Positions 12,301 through 24,166 of a stretch of DNA of 64,000 nt are shown in pieces. Every line of letters begins with the position of its first letter. The first letter of the stretch is position 1. The notes below the pieces were generated by a model. That model did no database searches. It saw nothing but the letters and a program-made list of their open reading frames with translations, and had not been told where the DNA came from. Position numbers and translations under genes: made by a program. Origin of the DNA: Fragilaria crotonensis (taxonomy: Eukaryota; Bacillariophyta; Fragilariophyceae; Fragilariales; Fragilariaceae); assembly GCA_022925895.1 (NCBI GenBank), contig JAKSYS010000058.1:62001-126000 (forward strand). Direction: 5' to 3'.

Positions 12301-14072
12301 CTATTCTAAACCTTTTTGTTATCACATGATGTCTGTGTCACTCACTACATGTTGCAAGAAGGAAATGAATACATTGCTTGCTATGGACACTGCTAGTGAT
12401 GGTGATGACAATTCATTGCTCAAATGTTGGACTGCACCAAGTTTTCTTTCATCTTAGTGGTTTTTGGATTTGAACCCCGCCGCCCCAAAACTGCAAAAGT
12501 GTTTTGGCAGCCATGAATATGATACTAGGCCTCATATAAGAATGACGACACCCCCGCATACCAGCATACCCTTGCATGTACCTGTACAGCATTAGTACTC
12601 TTTCTCATAGCTACAAAATCACATGTTGTTCTTGACCATATTGTCTTCACACATGACTTCTTTTTCTGTAGCAATCACTACTCACTACATCTTGTATGAT
12701 TTCCTCGTTACTCTAGAACTCACTACATGGCTGTTGGATGATTTCTTCCAGTAATAAAAACACTGCTTAAAATTGATTCTTCTTGCTCAGACAGACAGTG
12801 AATGGATCATTTTCAAAAGAGTGCTCACCAGTTGGAAGAGTGAAGTAAACATAGTCCTATGCATGCCATTCATTGATTGTGCTCCACTATTAATGGAACC
12901 AACTGCTAAGAGAATTTCCTTGCATTTTTGCTTATTCTGTGAAAAAACTACTGAGTATACTCGGAGTCCTGTCGACAGTACTGGTAGTACAGTCCTGTAT
13001 CTCCTTTTGGGGACCCCCAAACCAATCTGCGCAAAAACCACTTTCTTGCTTTACCAAAGCAGTTTTGAGCAAAAGAGGGTTTTTCGGTAGTTTTGCTGTA
13101 GCAAACGCACCAATTGGACTCGAAAGGCATACCAGCACTTACAGTAGTATGTAAAACTCACCAATCTACTACTCTGCTCGTACCTATGCATACACAATGA
13201 TATAGTAGTAGTCTTGTATGAGGTGGATACAGTGGCACGAGGGCTGTATGCATTATGCATGCGTGAGCCTCTCGAAATGTTGTATCATATGCATACGTAC
13301 ATGGTATCCGATTTTGTTCACGCAGCAGTCGAGTCCATAGGACAATACTGTAAACAGCTGCTAAAAGCACCTTCTGCTCTGTGTACCGGCAGAAGGAATT
13401 CGCTCTTTCATTATAAATCGTGAAGAAAGACGGTCATGATCTGAATCTTAAAGATAATTTGATTCGTGAACGATTACTAAACCCAAAACATCTTCATTTA
13501 TTCATCCCAAAATACATTTGATTATTCGGATAAGACTTCGTTTGTCACAGTCATTTTGTCGTATCCCCTCGAAAGACCCAGAATGCATAAGTACAAAACG
13601 TGCAACGCATTCGGATAAAATGGTCCCTTTCCAACTGCAAATGTACTTCCAACGCTAAGTGGAAAATAGTCCCACGTGAAAGACACCAATGCTCTAAGCA
13701 CGGTTTTGGAACAGTATTCGAAATGGTCAAGGACGTAAATCATTTGTCGATGGTCTTACGACATTTTGGAGGACATCCTCAGAGAATTCAACACGAACGC
13801 TACAAGTCATTACCAGAGCACGCAAAACGGTACTCAATAAGTATCGGCGTCCATGCAGCCACTGGTGCGGGTGCTGAATTCCTGAACTCTTAAAAAAAAA
13901 GGGAAAGTGACAAGTGACTCAAACGAACTGCGCTGTGTATACGTACCAGGTATCACAAGCAGCGTCACAACAAACTTTGGGAGAGGGTGTACGTCAAACC
14001 AGCAAATCAACACAAGCAAAACCATTGCACACACCCCTCAGAGAAGAAGCGACTAGTGTGTTCGCCATTCCC
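12301..14072. other. intergenic, upstream of the receptor gene
   Basis: No recognisable gene. An unassigned plus-strand open frame at 13600-13893 contains KWSLSNCKCTSNAKWKIVPR but has no homologue I know. GTAC-containing and ATGCAT-containing repeats occur around 12970-13330. The promoter of the receptor gene should lie at the right end. Confidence 0.45.
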
Positions 14073-16672
14073 ATGCTGACTGCCGCTTTGGTGGCAAGTA
14101 AGTCAAGATAATAATGTCCTTTCCCAAGTTAAAGACGGTTCGCCAGTCATTCGATTGAATGCTACAACTCGGTTGGTACATCTACCCCTTGTCGTTCCAT
14201 TCACCTATGAGGGTGACGACGGTTCGTATGAAGTGGATGGATGGGATTTATCTATTATTGTCGGATATTTTCTGGCTGTCAAGCACATTAATGACCGTAA
14301 TCCCGCCATTCTGGCCAATCTACCGGCACTCTTCGAAGGGTGTGACATTCAATTTTCTACTGAAATATTCGATTCGCAGTACAGTCCAGTCGTGGGATCG
14401 CGGTACATTGCAGAACTGTTGCAACGGAACCCTCACTCCATCGAGGCACCCTACCCCGCGGCGATTGTGGGAGGTGCTTACAGTAGCGAAGCCAAAACTG
14501 CGGCTGTGTTAAGTGGCATTTATGGAGTACCGTTGGTATCGAGTTCGGCAACATCGTCCGAACTCGAGAATCGAGAAGTTTACTCAACGTTTGCGAGAGT
14601 TATTCCCACGGATGCAGGTAATGCTCTTGTCATGGTGGAACATCTTGCTGATCTTGGTGTTTACGAGTTTGGGGTGGTGTACATTCGAAATGAATTCGGG
14701 GAGAATTATCTCCGTGACATCCGTACCGAGGCTGCCAAACGGAACATGCGAATTGAAAGCTTTTGGTACGAGACAATAGAGGAGGCATTGCAACCAGGGT
14801 CATTAGACGCTGCCATGACAGAGTTACAAAAGACGAAGCTCAACTACTTCTTCGGCATTCCATACTTATCGAAGGCAATCGAGGCTGAGATCATGAGAGC
14901 AGCGTATCGAGCCGGTATTGCAGGACCTGGTTTCGTCTGGTTCCTGAACGATTCATTACTGGACGAGCTAGAATTCGATGCTGATGATAGGAAATTATTG
15001 ACTCAGTCAACGGAGTCGGAACCCTTGTTCTTCAGCCGAAAGTGCCAGATACAGCAGAGGCCGTTCTTATGCAATTCCAGTTCGATGAAGAACTACAAGA
15101 GGAATTCGTCCGTACTGTCAAGAACGAGGACAAGGAAGTTTTTGTGAACTATAATTTGACGAAGGAGGAACCGTTTTATACGTTTTGGTTTGCACTCGCA
15201 TACGACGCCATGCTCCTGCCGGCATACGCAGCTTGTAATATCGACAAGGAATTCTTTTCCTCAGCTGACTTATACAGCGCGATATCGCAGAGCGAATTTG
15301 ATGGTGCCACTGGACGCATCCGCTTATCACGGAGTACACAAACTCGTGATCCGGCGTCGATTCAGTCCTCCCTGGATAATTTCGTCATTGACAAGGCCGC
15401 TTCCAAAAATGGAAAGGTGCGATTCAAACGGAGAACCGTGGAACTTATTCGATACGATGAAGCCGATCATGGAAACTCCGTGAACCAGTTCATATACTCG
15501 GATAACTCAACCAATCCACCACTTCCAATGCCACCACAAGAAGTTAATTTGAACTTGATTAACAATACAACCAGGATCTCGGGATTGGCGCTGTGCATAC
15601 TTGTCATCCTCACTGCACTGGGTTGGATCGTCTTCACCTACGTGCACCGGAAGCAAAATACATTCGTGGATCCCAGCCGCCTTTCTTGTACATGCTGTGC
15701 GTCGGCGTTATCGTGATGGCGGCCTCCATCATTCCAATGAGCTTTCAGGAGCCCATGCCGACGTCGTCCTTGAATGTGTCGTGCATGTCACAGCTTTGGC
15801 TGTTATCCGCTGGATTCACAACCACTTTCTCAGCCCTCTTTTGCAAAATCTGGAGATTGAACAAACTGATAAAATCTTCCATCCGATTCAAAAGAATGCG
15901 AGTGCGAATTCAGGATGTGCTTTATCCGTTTGCGATCCTGCTCAGTGTGAACTTTTTGTTGTTGACCGTCTGGTCAGTGGTTGACCCTCTTGTGTGGGTT
16001 CGCTCTACCGATGATCAATTTATGACTTCTGGCCAAGCCAGTGGTTCAACGGGAGCTTGCGCGAGCGCATCGAAGCAAAATGAAATCATTTTCTACACGT
16101 TGTTTTGTGTGTTTAACTTTGCTGCCCTCGGATGTGCGAATTGGCAAAGTTACAAAGCTCGGTCATTACAAACCGATTTCAACGAAAGTACAAATATTAC
16201 CCTGTCCATGTTGTTCATGACGGAAGCAGCAGTGCTGGGTGTGCCAGTGTTGTTTCTAGTCGGTCAGGATCCATCGGCTTTCTTTTTGGTCCGATCTGTG
16301 CTGATTACGATTATATGTCTCGGAGTTCTAATGCCCATCTTTGTGCCAAAGGTGTCACTGAGGAACAAAACGGCGCTCGCAGCCACTCGTGTGGTGGCCT
16401 CCAGACGTCACGACGAACCAGTGATCCGCCGGGGGAGCGGCGGACCATGGTGGCACGGCAGCAGCGACGATGGCTCGGGGACCGAACTCGTCGACGCTGA
16501 ACCCCGACGAACGCGCTTGGTACGAATGAGTGCCTCAACACTGGACCGAAACCGATCAGATTCGCGGCAGGCCACTGGGGAATTTCAGTTTGCTCCCAAA
16601 CATCAATCATTGCACCAGAGGATTGTCGAGGCGACGATTGATCCTCTTGCCGTTGATGAAAGTGATTCATGA
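14073..16672 (+). CDS. class C GPCR, GABA-B-receptor-like, with periplasmic-type ligand domain
   Basis: An extracellular Venus-flytrap domain (ANF-receptor type, about 14155-15540) contains YFLAVKHINDRNPAILAN, PAAIVGGAYSSEAKTAAVLS and VPLVSSSATSSELENRE. Seven hydrophobic helices follow, among them LALCILVILTALGWIVFTYV, PPFLYMLCVGVIVMAASI and VRSVLITIICLGVLMPIFVP. The loop after helix 3 (FCKIWRLNKLIKSSIRFKRM) and IFVPK after helix 7 are GABA-B-like. The tail is basic. The frame steps by one missing base twice, at the AAA run 14992-14994 and the AAAA run 15655-15658. One more A in each gives uninterrupted family sequence, so these are probably base-calling errors. The N-terminus is uncertain: ATG 14073 plus a short intron (donor GTAAGT at 14098, acceptor CAG up to 14146) fits the phase but is unusually short. 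Confidence 0.85.
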
Positions 16673-17220
16673 GTGACATGCAATGTGTGGTTATTGCGAT
16701 CTGATCTCACGGATTTCCGACTGATGTATTACCAATATACCATCAATCATATGATGGCCGAGCGCACATACGCCTGGCTTTTCCGGGGTCTTGTGGGAAA
16801 TGGGATGGTTCGAATAAACGTCGATTTTCTTGCGAGAACGAGAAGTTTGCGTTTTTGATTTACGATCATGGTAGTATCAAGAATAGTACTGTTCACATCT
16901 CTATACATGGCCTCTATTTTTCACAACTGCAGCATTAACTTGTATCATTTTCCATTCAATGATGACTTCGCGACAGTTGCGGGATTGGTCAATGGCCACG
17001 GAGAAAGATCATTCCATTGAAACCATGTCAGTGGGTATATGGCTTGCAGTTTCAGGAAACATTATACATGTGTCTGATCGTGACACTAAAACACCCGGAC
17101 ATGGTTTCCTGGTCCACTTGTTTCCCGCCTATGATGACGGCGGCGGCTGTCCAGCTTCTTTGTCGTACAGGAGTAACACTCAAGCAATCACTCATGATGA
17201 TCAAAGGAAGATGGAGCAAA
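16673..17220. other. intergenic between convergent genes
   Basis: Lies between the receptor stop and the stop of the minus-strand GT43-like gene. It probably contains only the two 3' ends. No feature recognised. Confidence 0.5.
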
Positions 17221-18640
17221 CTACACTGCCGGGAAAATCTTGGAATGCAAGTTATCTTGCTTCTCCATAGAAATAGGGACCTGTCGTGACTTCCAATATG
17301 GATACTCTGTTTTAACGTGATACACGTACATGCGTTGGCAATTGTTCATCAATGGCTCCAACTCATGCTTCGAGGAGATCAATAGTTCTAGAAATCTGGT
17401 TTCTAGATATCCAAGGCCCCAATCATGAGCGAACCTTGGTCTCTTTTCTGTGAGAAGCACTGACGTATGAAATGACAAGCTGCCCATATCTACGAAATAG
17501 TTGGTGATACATGCAAAATTGTGCTGTGGGTTGAATACTTTGCTGCAAAACACAAGAGAGGATTCAGTTTGGCACTTACCGACAGGGAATTGTCGACCAC
17601 CGATCCAGTTTGTGACAAAGGTGGCCACCTTGCCAGACTTTGGGTTCACCATACAACGTTCATATGTACCCCCACCCGCATATGCCACTCCAAACGTTCC
17701 AACTCGTTTGGTGCGTCGGAGTTCTGGAAACATTCGTACTAGTTGTGGAGAAAACAGAAACGACGTGAGAGATTCCATGGTCAGCGCACAATCCCGTGAC
17801 AAATAACACTACATACCATCATAGGCATTGTCATCGTCACCAAAGTAGACAACACCCTCCAGTCCCAAATACTCAATCACATCCAATGCAACATTGCGTT
17901 GTTCGACACCCTTGCAACTTTAAAATTCTTGGGAAGTGGCGACGGCGGTGGCGGTGTCTTGGCAGCCACATGGGCATAGGGAGTCCGGTCCGATCCAATA
18001 TATCTCGCACTCGTTTCGAACAGCCAGTCGCGTCCTCCACTACGATCCAATAAATGGCACAATCATGATCCAAAGTATTGGCCAGACGAATCAAATCGGC
18101 AATTTGGGTAACTCGTTTGTACGTGGGTGTGACAAAGTAAATCAAGGTGGGCGGCGGGGAAGTAGCATTCGTTCCGTAGTAAAATCGCATGTGTGCTTGA
18201 ACTGTGTCAGCGTCCGTAATGCGCATGGGAGTGGTTTCCAGACCCTGATCCGGCCGAAAGTGTTCCAAGGATGGTTTCATAACTCCCGATCCGGGCTTTG
18301 TTGGTAATTGACGTGACAATGGTTCATGATATTCGTCAACCACGTAAACATCAGTTGGAATGGTGACTTTGCCTTTGACAGACAAGGGAGGTTTCGTGCT
18401 TGTTTGCGGCGATTGGACATTTGCTGCAACGGGGACATCGGGGCGTCGACCAAAATTCTGAATCCTACTCGACACGGATAGCACTAAACACGTCACCAAG
18501 GCACCAAGCAAGAATCCTTGAAACTGGGAACTACCTTGATGCCGCTGTTGCGATTGTAGTTGCGGCTGCTCCCAGCTCTTCTTGCTGTTGGTAGACCTCC
18601 TCATCGTTCCCAGTGACTTTTTTGCTTTTGTATGTTGCAA
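17221..18640 (-). CDS. GT43-like (beta-1,3-glucuronyltransferase family) type II membrane glycosyltransferase, two introns
   Basis: The model is complement(join(17221..17489,17580..17738,17817..18640)), about 417 aa. A basic N-terminus is followed by one membrane anchor (GFLLGALVTCLVLSV), then the family core: IYFVTPTYKRVTQIADLIRL, YWIVVEDATG, GVEQRNVALDVIEYLGLEGV, the metal-binding VVYFGDDDNAYD, FGVAYAGGGTYE and GLGYLETRFLE...NCQRMYVYHVKTEYP. Introns: 17739..17816 (78 nt, GTATGT..CTAG) and 17490..17579 (90 nt, GTAAGT..CGTAG); both restore family order (AYD|VRMFPEL and FPV|DMGSLSF). Exon 1 loses one base at two homopolymers (minus-strand CCC at 17978-17980 and GGG at 17909-17911); one added base in each makes the phase exact. 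The likely role is transfer of a uronic acid or related sugar in the Golgi. Confidence 0.85.
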
Positions 18641-19698
18641 CTTGCAACTTGGAACTCCGTCGGCTGTGGGTACAGCGGAGAAAGTACAGAAACGGCCAAA
18701 AAGCCTCTCCCAGAGGCATCTACAGAAATGGCGTTAGGTGTTTATTGCGTGTGTTCTTTCCATGTATATATGTACAGCTGCGCTTGTAAATTAAGTGTAC
18801 TGTAGTACGAGAATATGCTGCAGTACTGGAGGGCCTGGTACTGGACTCCAGGTGTCATTGGTCATTGGTTGCATTTCGCTCTACTCGTACCGGTACTGCG
18901 TAGAGAGAAGGAGTCTGTGGTACTTACAAATGGTACTGAGTACAGTGTGTACTATACACTATACACTATGCACTATACTCCCGAGTACAGCAGTATGACA
19001 CACTGTTGCTTGTGTGATGTGCGGTCAATTAAAAGGACAGTACTGGTACTGCTGTTATACGTCACAGGTTTTTCGAAATAAATTGAGAGATATGATCAAG
19101 ACATGCAAAAAGATCAGAAAATCTCCTGGTAGTATTGGTGTATGTATAAGTAGATTTCGGTAATAAGTAGGTCCATGACACCATGACACCACTCGCATTC
19201 ACCATTTCAGCAACATTACCTCTATGAAAACGATAAGAAGTAGACTACTAGAACTTGACAAAGTGAGTTATCTTTATATCTGCTCTACAAGTATGTCCAA
19301 AGTATGTTTCTCGACTACCACCCACCTCTTCTCACTACGATCTTTCAGCTGTAACACTCCTTCTAGGCTGTACTTGGCGAGTACTACCGGTACTTCCAAA
19401 GAGCTAAATCGCTCTTGATTATAATATTGGATCAGTTGCTGCGCTTCGTTTCCCTGATCACCATCCGACATCTTCTATTACGAAGTAGTACCAGACACAA
19501 AGTTCGCACGGTGCAATTCCTGCCCATGTGAGCCTCATCAAATTTGTTCTTCACCAGTTGCTTATGGTAAAAAACTTCTAGTCGTCTGGTCGAATAGGAA
19601 ATCTCATGCACAAACGATTCTTACACTTAAATCTGATAATCTACCTCTCGGTCAAAATGGAACACCTCCACTCATGGTGTGTTGCACACAACAAGGGT
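18641..19698. other. intergenic, rich in GTAC
   Basis: Carries one of the densest GTAC clusters (about twelve copies between 18797 and 19048) and the short repeat CTATACACTATACACTATG near 18952-18970. It should contain the promoter of the GT43-like gene at the left. No gene recognised. Confidence 0.5.
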
Positions 19699-20862
19699 TT
19701 ACTGTGCGATTTGTTCAACGACGGCTGGGGCTTGTTCACTCGCAGCACTCTCCACCACAGTTTCGATGATGATCTCCGCATCACTGTCACTAGCTGGGTT
19801 AGACTTCTCCTGCTCATCTTCTGATCCAGCGATTGTAGCTTCCTTATCCTCTTTCGATGTTTCATTCAGGGGTTCCGTCGCAACAGCAGCTTTGGAATCG
19901 GACGCTGCTGTCTTGCGCTTTCGTCCGCGGAATCCACGGAAAATCATCCTGATCAATGGCATCCTCTTCTTTGGTTCGACAACAACTTCCTTGGTGGTGC
20001 TCTCTTCGGTTTCAGTAGTTGGTTTAGACGCTTCCTCCTTGGCGGTGTTGCGCGTAGCCAAGGCAGCAGCTCGTTTATCTGCGGAATTCTTTCTCTCGGT
20101 AGATCGTACGGACATGATCGGCATGAACGATGGGCTCGCCGCTGCCTCCTTGAGATCGGCAACCTCTTGCTCGAGAGTCGCGACTTGCTCCTTCAGTGCC
20201 TTGTTTTGCTCTTCCAACAGCTCATTCTTGTTCTGCAAATCTGAATTCAACTGATCGGCAATCGAAAGTCTCTCCTGAACTGCCGAGATCTTCTCATCCG
20301 TCAATGCCTTTCGTGCTCGCGTCCTGGCATTCTCTTCAAACATGGTGATGATTTCAGCCTTTTTGGAGGGCTGAACTTGGAGAGGAGTGCGCCCTCTGGA
20401 ATCCTTGGCGTTGATGGATTCTGGGAATTTGGTCAAAAGACAGTGCAGGATGGCATCATTGGAGCACTTACGAAAGGCCAAATGGATTGGGAGCATGACG
20501 CGATCGTCGGTACATCGGACTCCCTTGGGGTAGATTTCGACAAGGAGTTCAATGAGCTTGGTCGGACCGCCAAACACAATGGCGGCGTGGAGAGGCAGTT
20601 GAGACCAACGAATCTTCTTGGGATTCTCCTGCTCATAACGGGTAACCCAGGTACGACACTCATCGTAAACTTCTGGCTTGCCGGATTCCAAGAAATCAAT
20701 CGCAGCCATGAAGGCCTTGTCTTCAATGGCTTGGTAGAGCATGGTGAGCTCAGCGGAGTCGTAGTTGATCTCGATCGGCTCCTCATCTTCCAGATCAAGG
20801 CCATTGCGGGTCAAATGCGTAGGCTTGGTGAAGCATGGAACGTCAACGCCGCAAAGTGCCAT
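19699..20862 (-). CDS. ankyrin plus coiled-coil protein (387 aa), family member 3
   Basis: Single uninterrupted exon with ATG at 20862 in a strong context (accATGg). Residues about 40-190 carry the family lead-in ECRTWVTRYEQENPKKIRW and ankyrin units QLPLHAAIVFGGPTKLIELL, DDRVMLPIHLAFRK and KDSRGRTPLQV. A coiled coil spans about residues 205-245 (NKNELLEEQNKALKEQVATL). A basic patch (FRGFRGRKRKT) and a long acidic, Glu/Ala/Ser-rich tail follow. The basic patch could be a nuclear-localisation or membrane-contact site. No signal peptide. It sits head to head with the kinesin gene across 440 bp. Confidence 0.85.
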   Translation of the reverse strand: MALCGVDVPCFTKPTHLTRNGLDLEDEEPIEINYDSAELTMLYQAIEDKAFMAAIDFLESGKPEVYDECRTWVTRYEQENPKKIRWSQLPLHAAIVFGGPTKLIELLVEIYPKGVRCTDDRVMLPIHLAFRKCSNDAILHCLLTKFPESINAKDSRGRTPLQVQPSKKAEIITMFEENARTRARKALTDEKISAVQERLSIADQLNSDLQNKNELLEEQNKALKEQVATLEQEVADLKEAAASPSFMPIMSVRSTERKNSADKRAAALATRNTAKEEASKPTTETEESTTKEVVVEPKKRMPLIRMIFRGFRGRKRKTAASDSKAAVATEPLNETSKEDKEATIAGSEDEQEKSNPASDSDAEIIIETVVESAASEQAPAVVEQIAQ

Positions 20863-21302
20863 GGTAGATTGTTTTGATCTGGTCGCCTTTGTTACTTTGG
20901 ACAGAAAGATGTGAAGGCATCTTTGTACTTGGAAACGGAAAAGAAAAACATGTTTCCGGCGATGCTCAAATATGTTATAGAGCCGGCTACTTTTACAAAA
21001 ACTTCAAGTGTGGATGTTCCAGATGTATCTCAACTCGCGTGTACAGTTGACGTTCCAGAATTTTGGTCTAAGTGGCGACGGAGTCTTGGCGTCGGCACGC
21101 TCTCAGCGATGCCAACTGCCGGACCAAAAATACTGGAGCATCAGATATTATCCCTATGAACTAACTCGCAAACTAGGAACGCAAAAAACCGTTCTTTCCC
21201 AGATTTGAATTATTTAGCTGATTCTGTCCATACGTAGATCAGGACAAGACCGACACACTGTCGAAGAGCTTGGAAACGACGAACAATTTTGACGGTTTGA
21301 CC
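20863..21302. promoter_or_regulatory. probable bidirectional promoter region
   Basis: 440 bp separating the divergent start codons of the ankyrin/coiled-coil gene (20862) and the kinesin gene (21303). The call rests on position only; no TATA box or known motif was identified. Confidence 0.4.
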
Positions 21303-23824
21303 ATGACGGGGAACGCCGAGATGAACGAGGCGAATAACGCTGCGGAGAACATGAACGATATAACCGTTGTCATGGACGAAGAGGATGAGCTCAGCATTGA
21401 GAGCGATGGAAACGACTTTGAGGCTGCAATGAAAGTGCGAAAGAATCTGAGTGAAACGTTTGATCGGCATGCAAGCGTAGCAGAAAAGATTGCTCGATTA
21501 GAGTCCAAGAATGCTGCTGTAGCGTCCATGCTTCCTCCACGATACGCTCCTTCAACTGCTTCATCGGCACTGTCAGTATCCCTTCGCATTCGTCCACCGG
21601 CTCTTGGACACGCTGCAGCGAAACATCATGGCACACTTGCCAGTATTACCAGTAACAGTGCGAACGACGAACAGTACAACACCATCGAGATCTTGCCATC
21701 AAGCACTGGCCTTCCGACGACTGTTCGCACTCATCCTCCGTCCAACTCAAATGCTGGGAAAGCTGTGCGTGACAGTCTTAACGCTGGCGGTGTCAAAGAA
21801 TTCACTTTTCAACGTGTCTTTTCGCCAGAAACAACACAGTATGAACTTTACTCGACCATCGCAGCACCGTTGGTACAGGGTCTCTTTCCGAACGGGTCAA
21901 AATCGAGGGAATCTGCACTCTTGTTTGCATACGGAGTTACCAATGCAGGGAAAACTTTCACAATCATGGGCAACTCACTTCCCGATCAACAGTCGAATTG
22001 GGGTATTATCCCCAGGGCACTGCAGGATATCATAGGGAGACTTGAAGGCACCAACTTGCAACTCACCATGAGTTACATGGAGGTATACAACGAAAATGTA
22101 TACGATCTTCTCCCCGATTCTTCTACTTCCAAAATGCCAAACTTCAAACCCACATCGCTAAAGCTGCGAGAGTCTCAAGAGGGTGACATCTATGTCAAAG
22201 ATTTAGTCAAACACCGCGTTCACAATGTGCAAGAAGGTCTTGAGCTTGCTAAACAAGCTACGGCCAAGCGTCACACATCCTCGAACAACATTAATGCGGA
22301 CTCCAGTCGATCACACTGCATCTGTCAGATGGAGTTGAGCCCCCAAATTGTAGAGTCTAACGACGGAATTGACGACGAAAGCGCCAAGTCAATCAAATTT
22401 TGGATCGTCGACCTGGCCGGCAGTGAACGAACCAAGCGAACCGGGGGTCTTCGACAAAAAGAAGCCACTATCATCAACACCTCTTTGATGAAGCTCATGC
22501 GCTGCTTGAGTGTCATGCGCGAGAACCAGGGGTCAACAAAGGCAGTGGTTCCCTTCCGTGAATCCAAACTCACTCACTTGTTTATGAGCCACTTGACCGG
22601 TCCAAGTGCGTCGCGGACTTCAATGATCGTCAACGTCAATCCGAGTGCATGTGATTTTGATGAGACGCAGCATGTTTTAGGCTATGCTGTTTCGGCCAAG
22701 AATGTCCTCATTCAACCCGTTGCAAGTAAAAAGACTACTGTGGGTGGCTATAGCCTTAATGGCCACAAGAAACAAAGCCAGATCTCGAAGTTGGTCAGCA
22801 AATACTCTCCGAAACTATTGGGCAAACGCAAGGCAGTTGACGACACCAACGATCGCGATATTAAGCGTGCTGCTTCCAAACCAGCAACTACTTCAACTCT
22901 GCACGACAGAATGATGCAGCGCGTCACCGCACAGACAGGCTCATCCGACGATGCCCTTCGGAAAGAAATCAGTTCTCTCGGGCGTCTTTATCGATTGCCG
23001 AGGCGGAAATCTCAAGTCTTCGCTTGACATGTGAAGAACAGGCACAAGAACTCACCAGCCTTGAAGAGAACGTGCGGGCAGAAGTTTCTGAGGAAATGGA
23101 GCAGCATTTTAAGTCGACCAGAGAAGACTATGACCGCATTATTGAAAATCTCCAGAATCAGGTCAAGAGTTATCCAGTGGGTGCACGTAGCGAACGAAAA
23201 GCGAAGATGCACAAGGCTGAAAAGATGATTGAAGAGTTGGCCGACAAGGTGGAAGAGTGTGAAGAAGAAATGGTACGAATGCGCCTTGAACACGAAGCAG
23301 AAATCGAGCGGCTTAAGAATGAACACGAGACTGCTTTGGAAGATAAGCAGAACGAACTAGCCCAAACTCTTGCGACTCATGCGAAAGAATTGGCGGCCAA
23401 GGACGTTGAACTACAGCGTCTCACAGATGAACACGCCGCTGAGATTCGCGATTTACAGGCGAGCAAGGATGAATCCACAGCATTCTATAGAGAGCAGATC
23501 CGCGAGTTGGAAGGAGAACAAAAGGAAAATGGAAATGACAACTTAGGGGACAAAACGTGTCGTCTTCCAAGATCCCGCACCAGCAAGGCTGATTCTGAAT
23601 CAACGACGGCCATCAACATTACGAAGGAAAACACTCGTAGAATGCCATTTGGAGCTGTTTGTGAAAATTCAGAAGAAGAGGAGGATTTGATCTTTCCAAA
23701 GAAACCAACTCCGTTGGTCGACGGTGGTTTCAGTCGTCCCTCGGGAAGGGCTCCCAGGGGACGCGAATGGGACATGCAGCGAGGAGCTTGGCGCCTCTCG
23801 GTGTCCTCGTCGTTCGGCCAGTAG
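21303..23824 (+). CDS. kinesin-6-like (KIF20/MKLP type) motor protein
   Basis: ATG is taken at 21303 (gaccATGa). The motor domain begins near residue 85 (LSVSLRIRPP). It shows the P-loop AYGVTNAGKTFTIMG, switch I NNINADSSRSH, switch II VDLAGSERTKRTGG and the helix NTSLMKLMRCLSVMREN. The Val-Thr-Asn-Ala/Ser form of the P-loop lead is typical of kinesin-6. After the motor comes a basic neck (about 22790-22860), a long coiled coil from about 22960 and a tail ending SVSSSFGQ. The frame steps by one missing base at the GGG run 22980-22982; one more G joins ISSLG to ASLSIAEAEISSLRL with heptads intact. About 840 aa in total. Kinesin-6 motors bundle midzone microtubules at cytokinesis; that role is inferred from the family. 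Confidence 0.88.
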
Positions 23825-24166
23825 TACAAAATGATACGACTTTTTAGGACATTATAAAATTGTGAGCTCTCTCTCTCTCGTTGACTCTGTATGCGTTATG
23901 CATCAATTAGGCAGAACGAGTGTTACCCCGAGTATCATGCAAATAATGCCCGAGTATGCATAATGCATAGCTGCGCTCAACAGCGAGAGAATTCAATGTC
24001 AACAAAGCACTCGATTGTTTCAACCCAATTGAGAAGGCCTATCATGATCCTGTGATCATAGTAGTCTAGCAGGCACCAGCTGCCGGAGAGATGCGAATCG
24101 AGCAATGGGGAGATAATTTTGCATTTTCGCCGCAAGCGAAGGGAAAGAATGATAGAAACCCATAGT
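23825..24166. other. intergenic between convergent genes
   Basis: Contains a (CT)n run near 23864-23880 and inverted ATGCATAATGCAT-like motifs at about 23892 and 23954. No gene. Confidence 0.5.
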
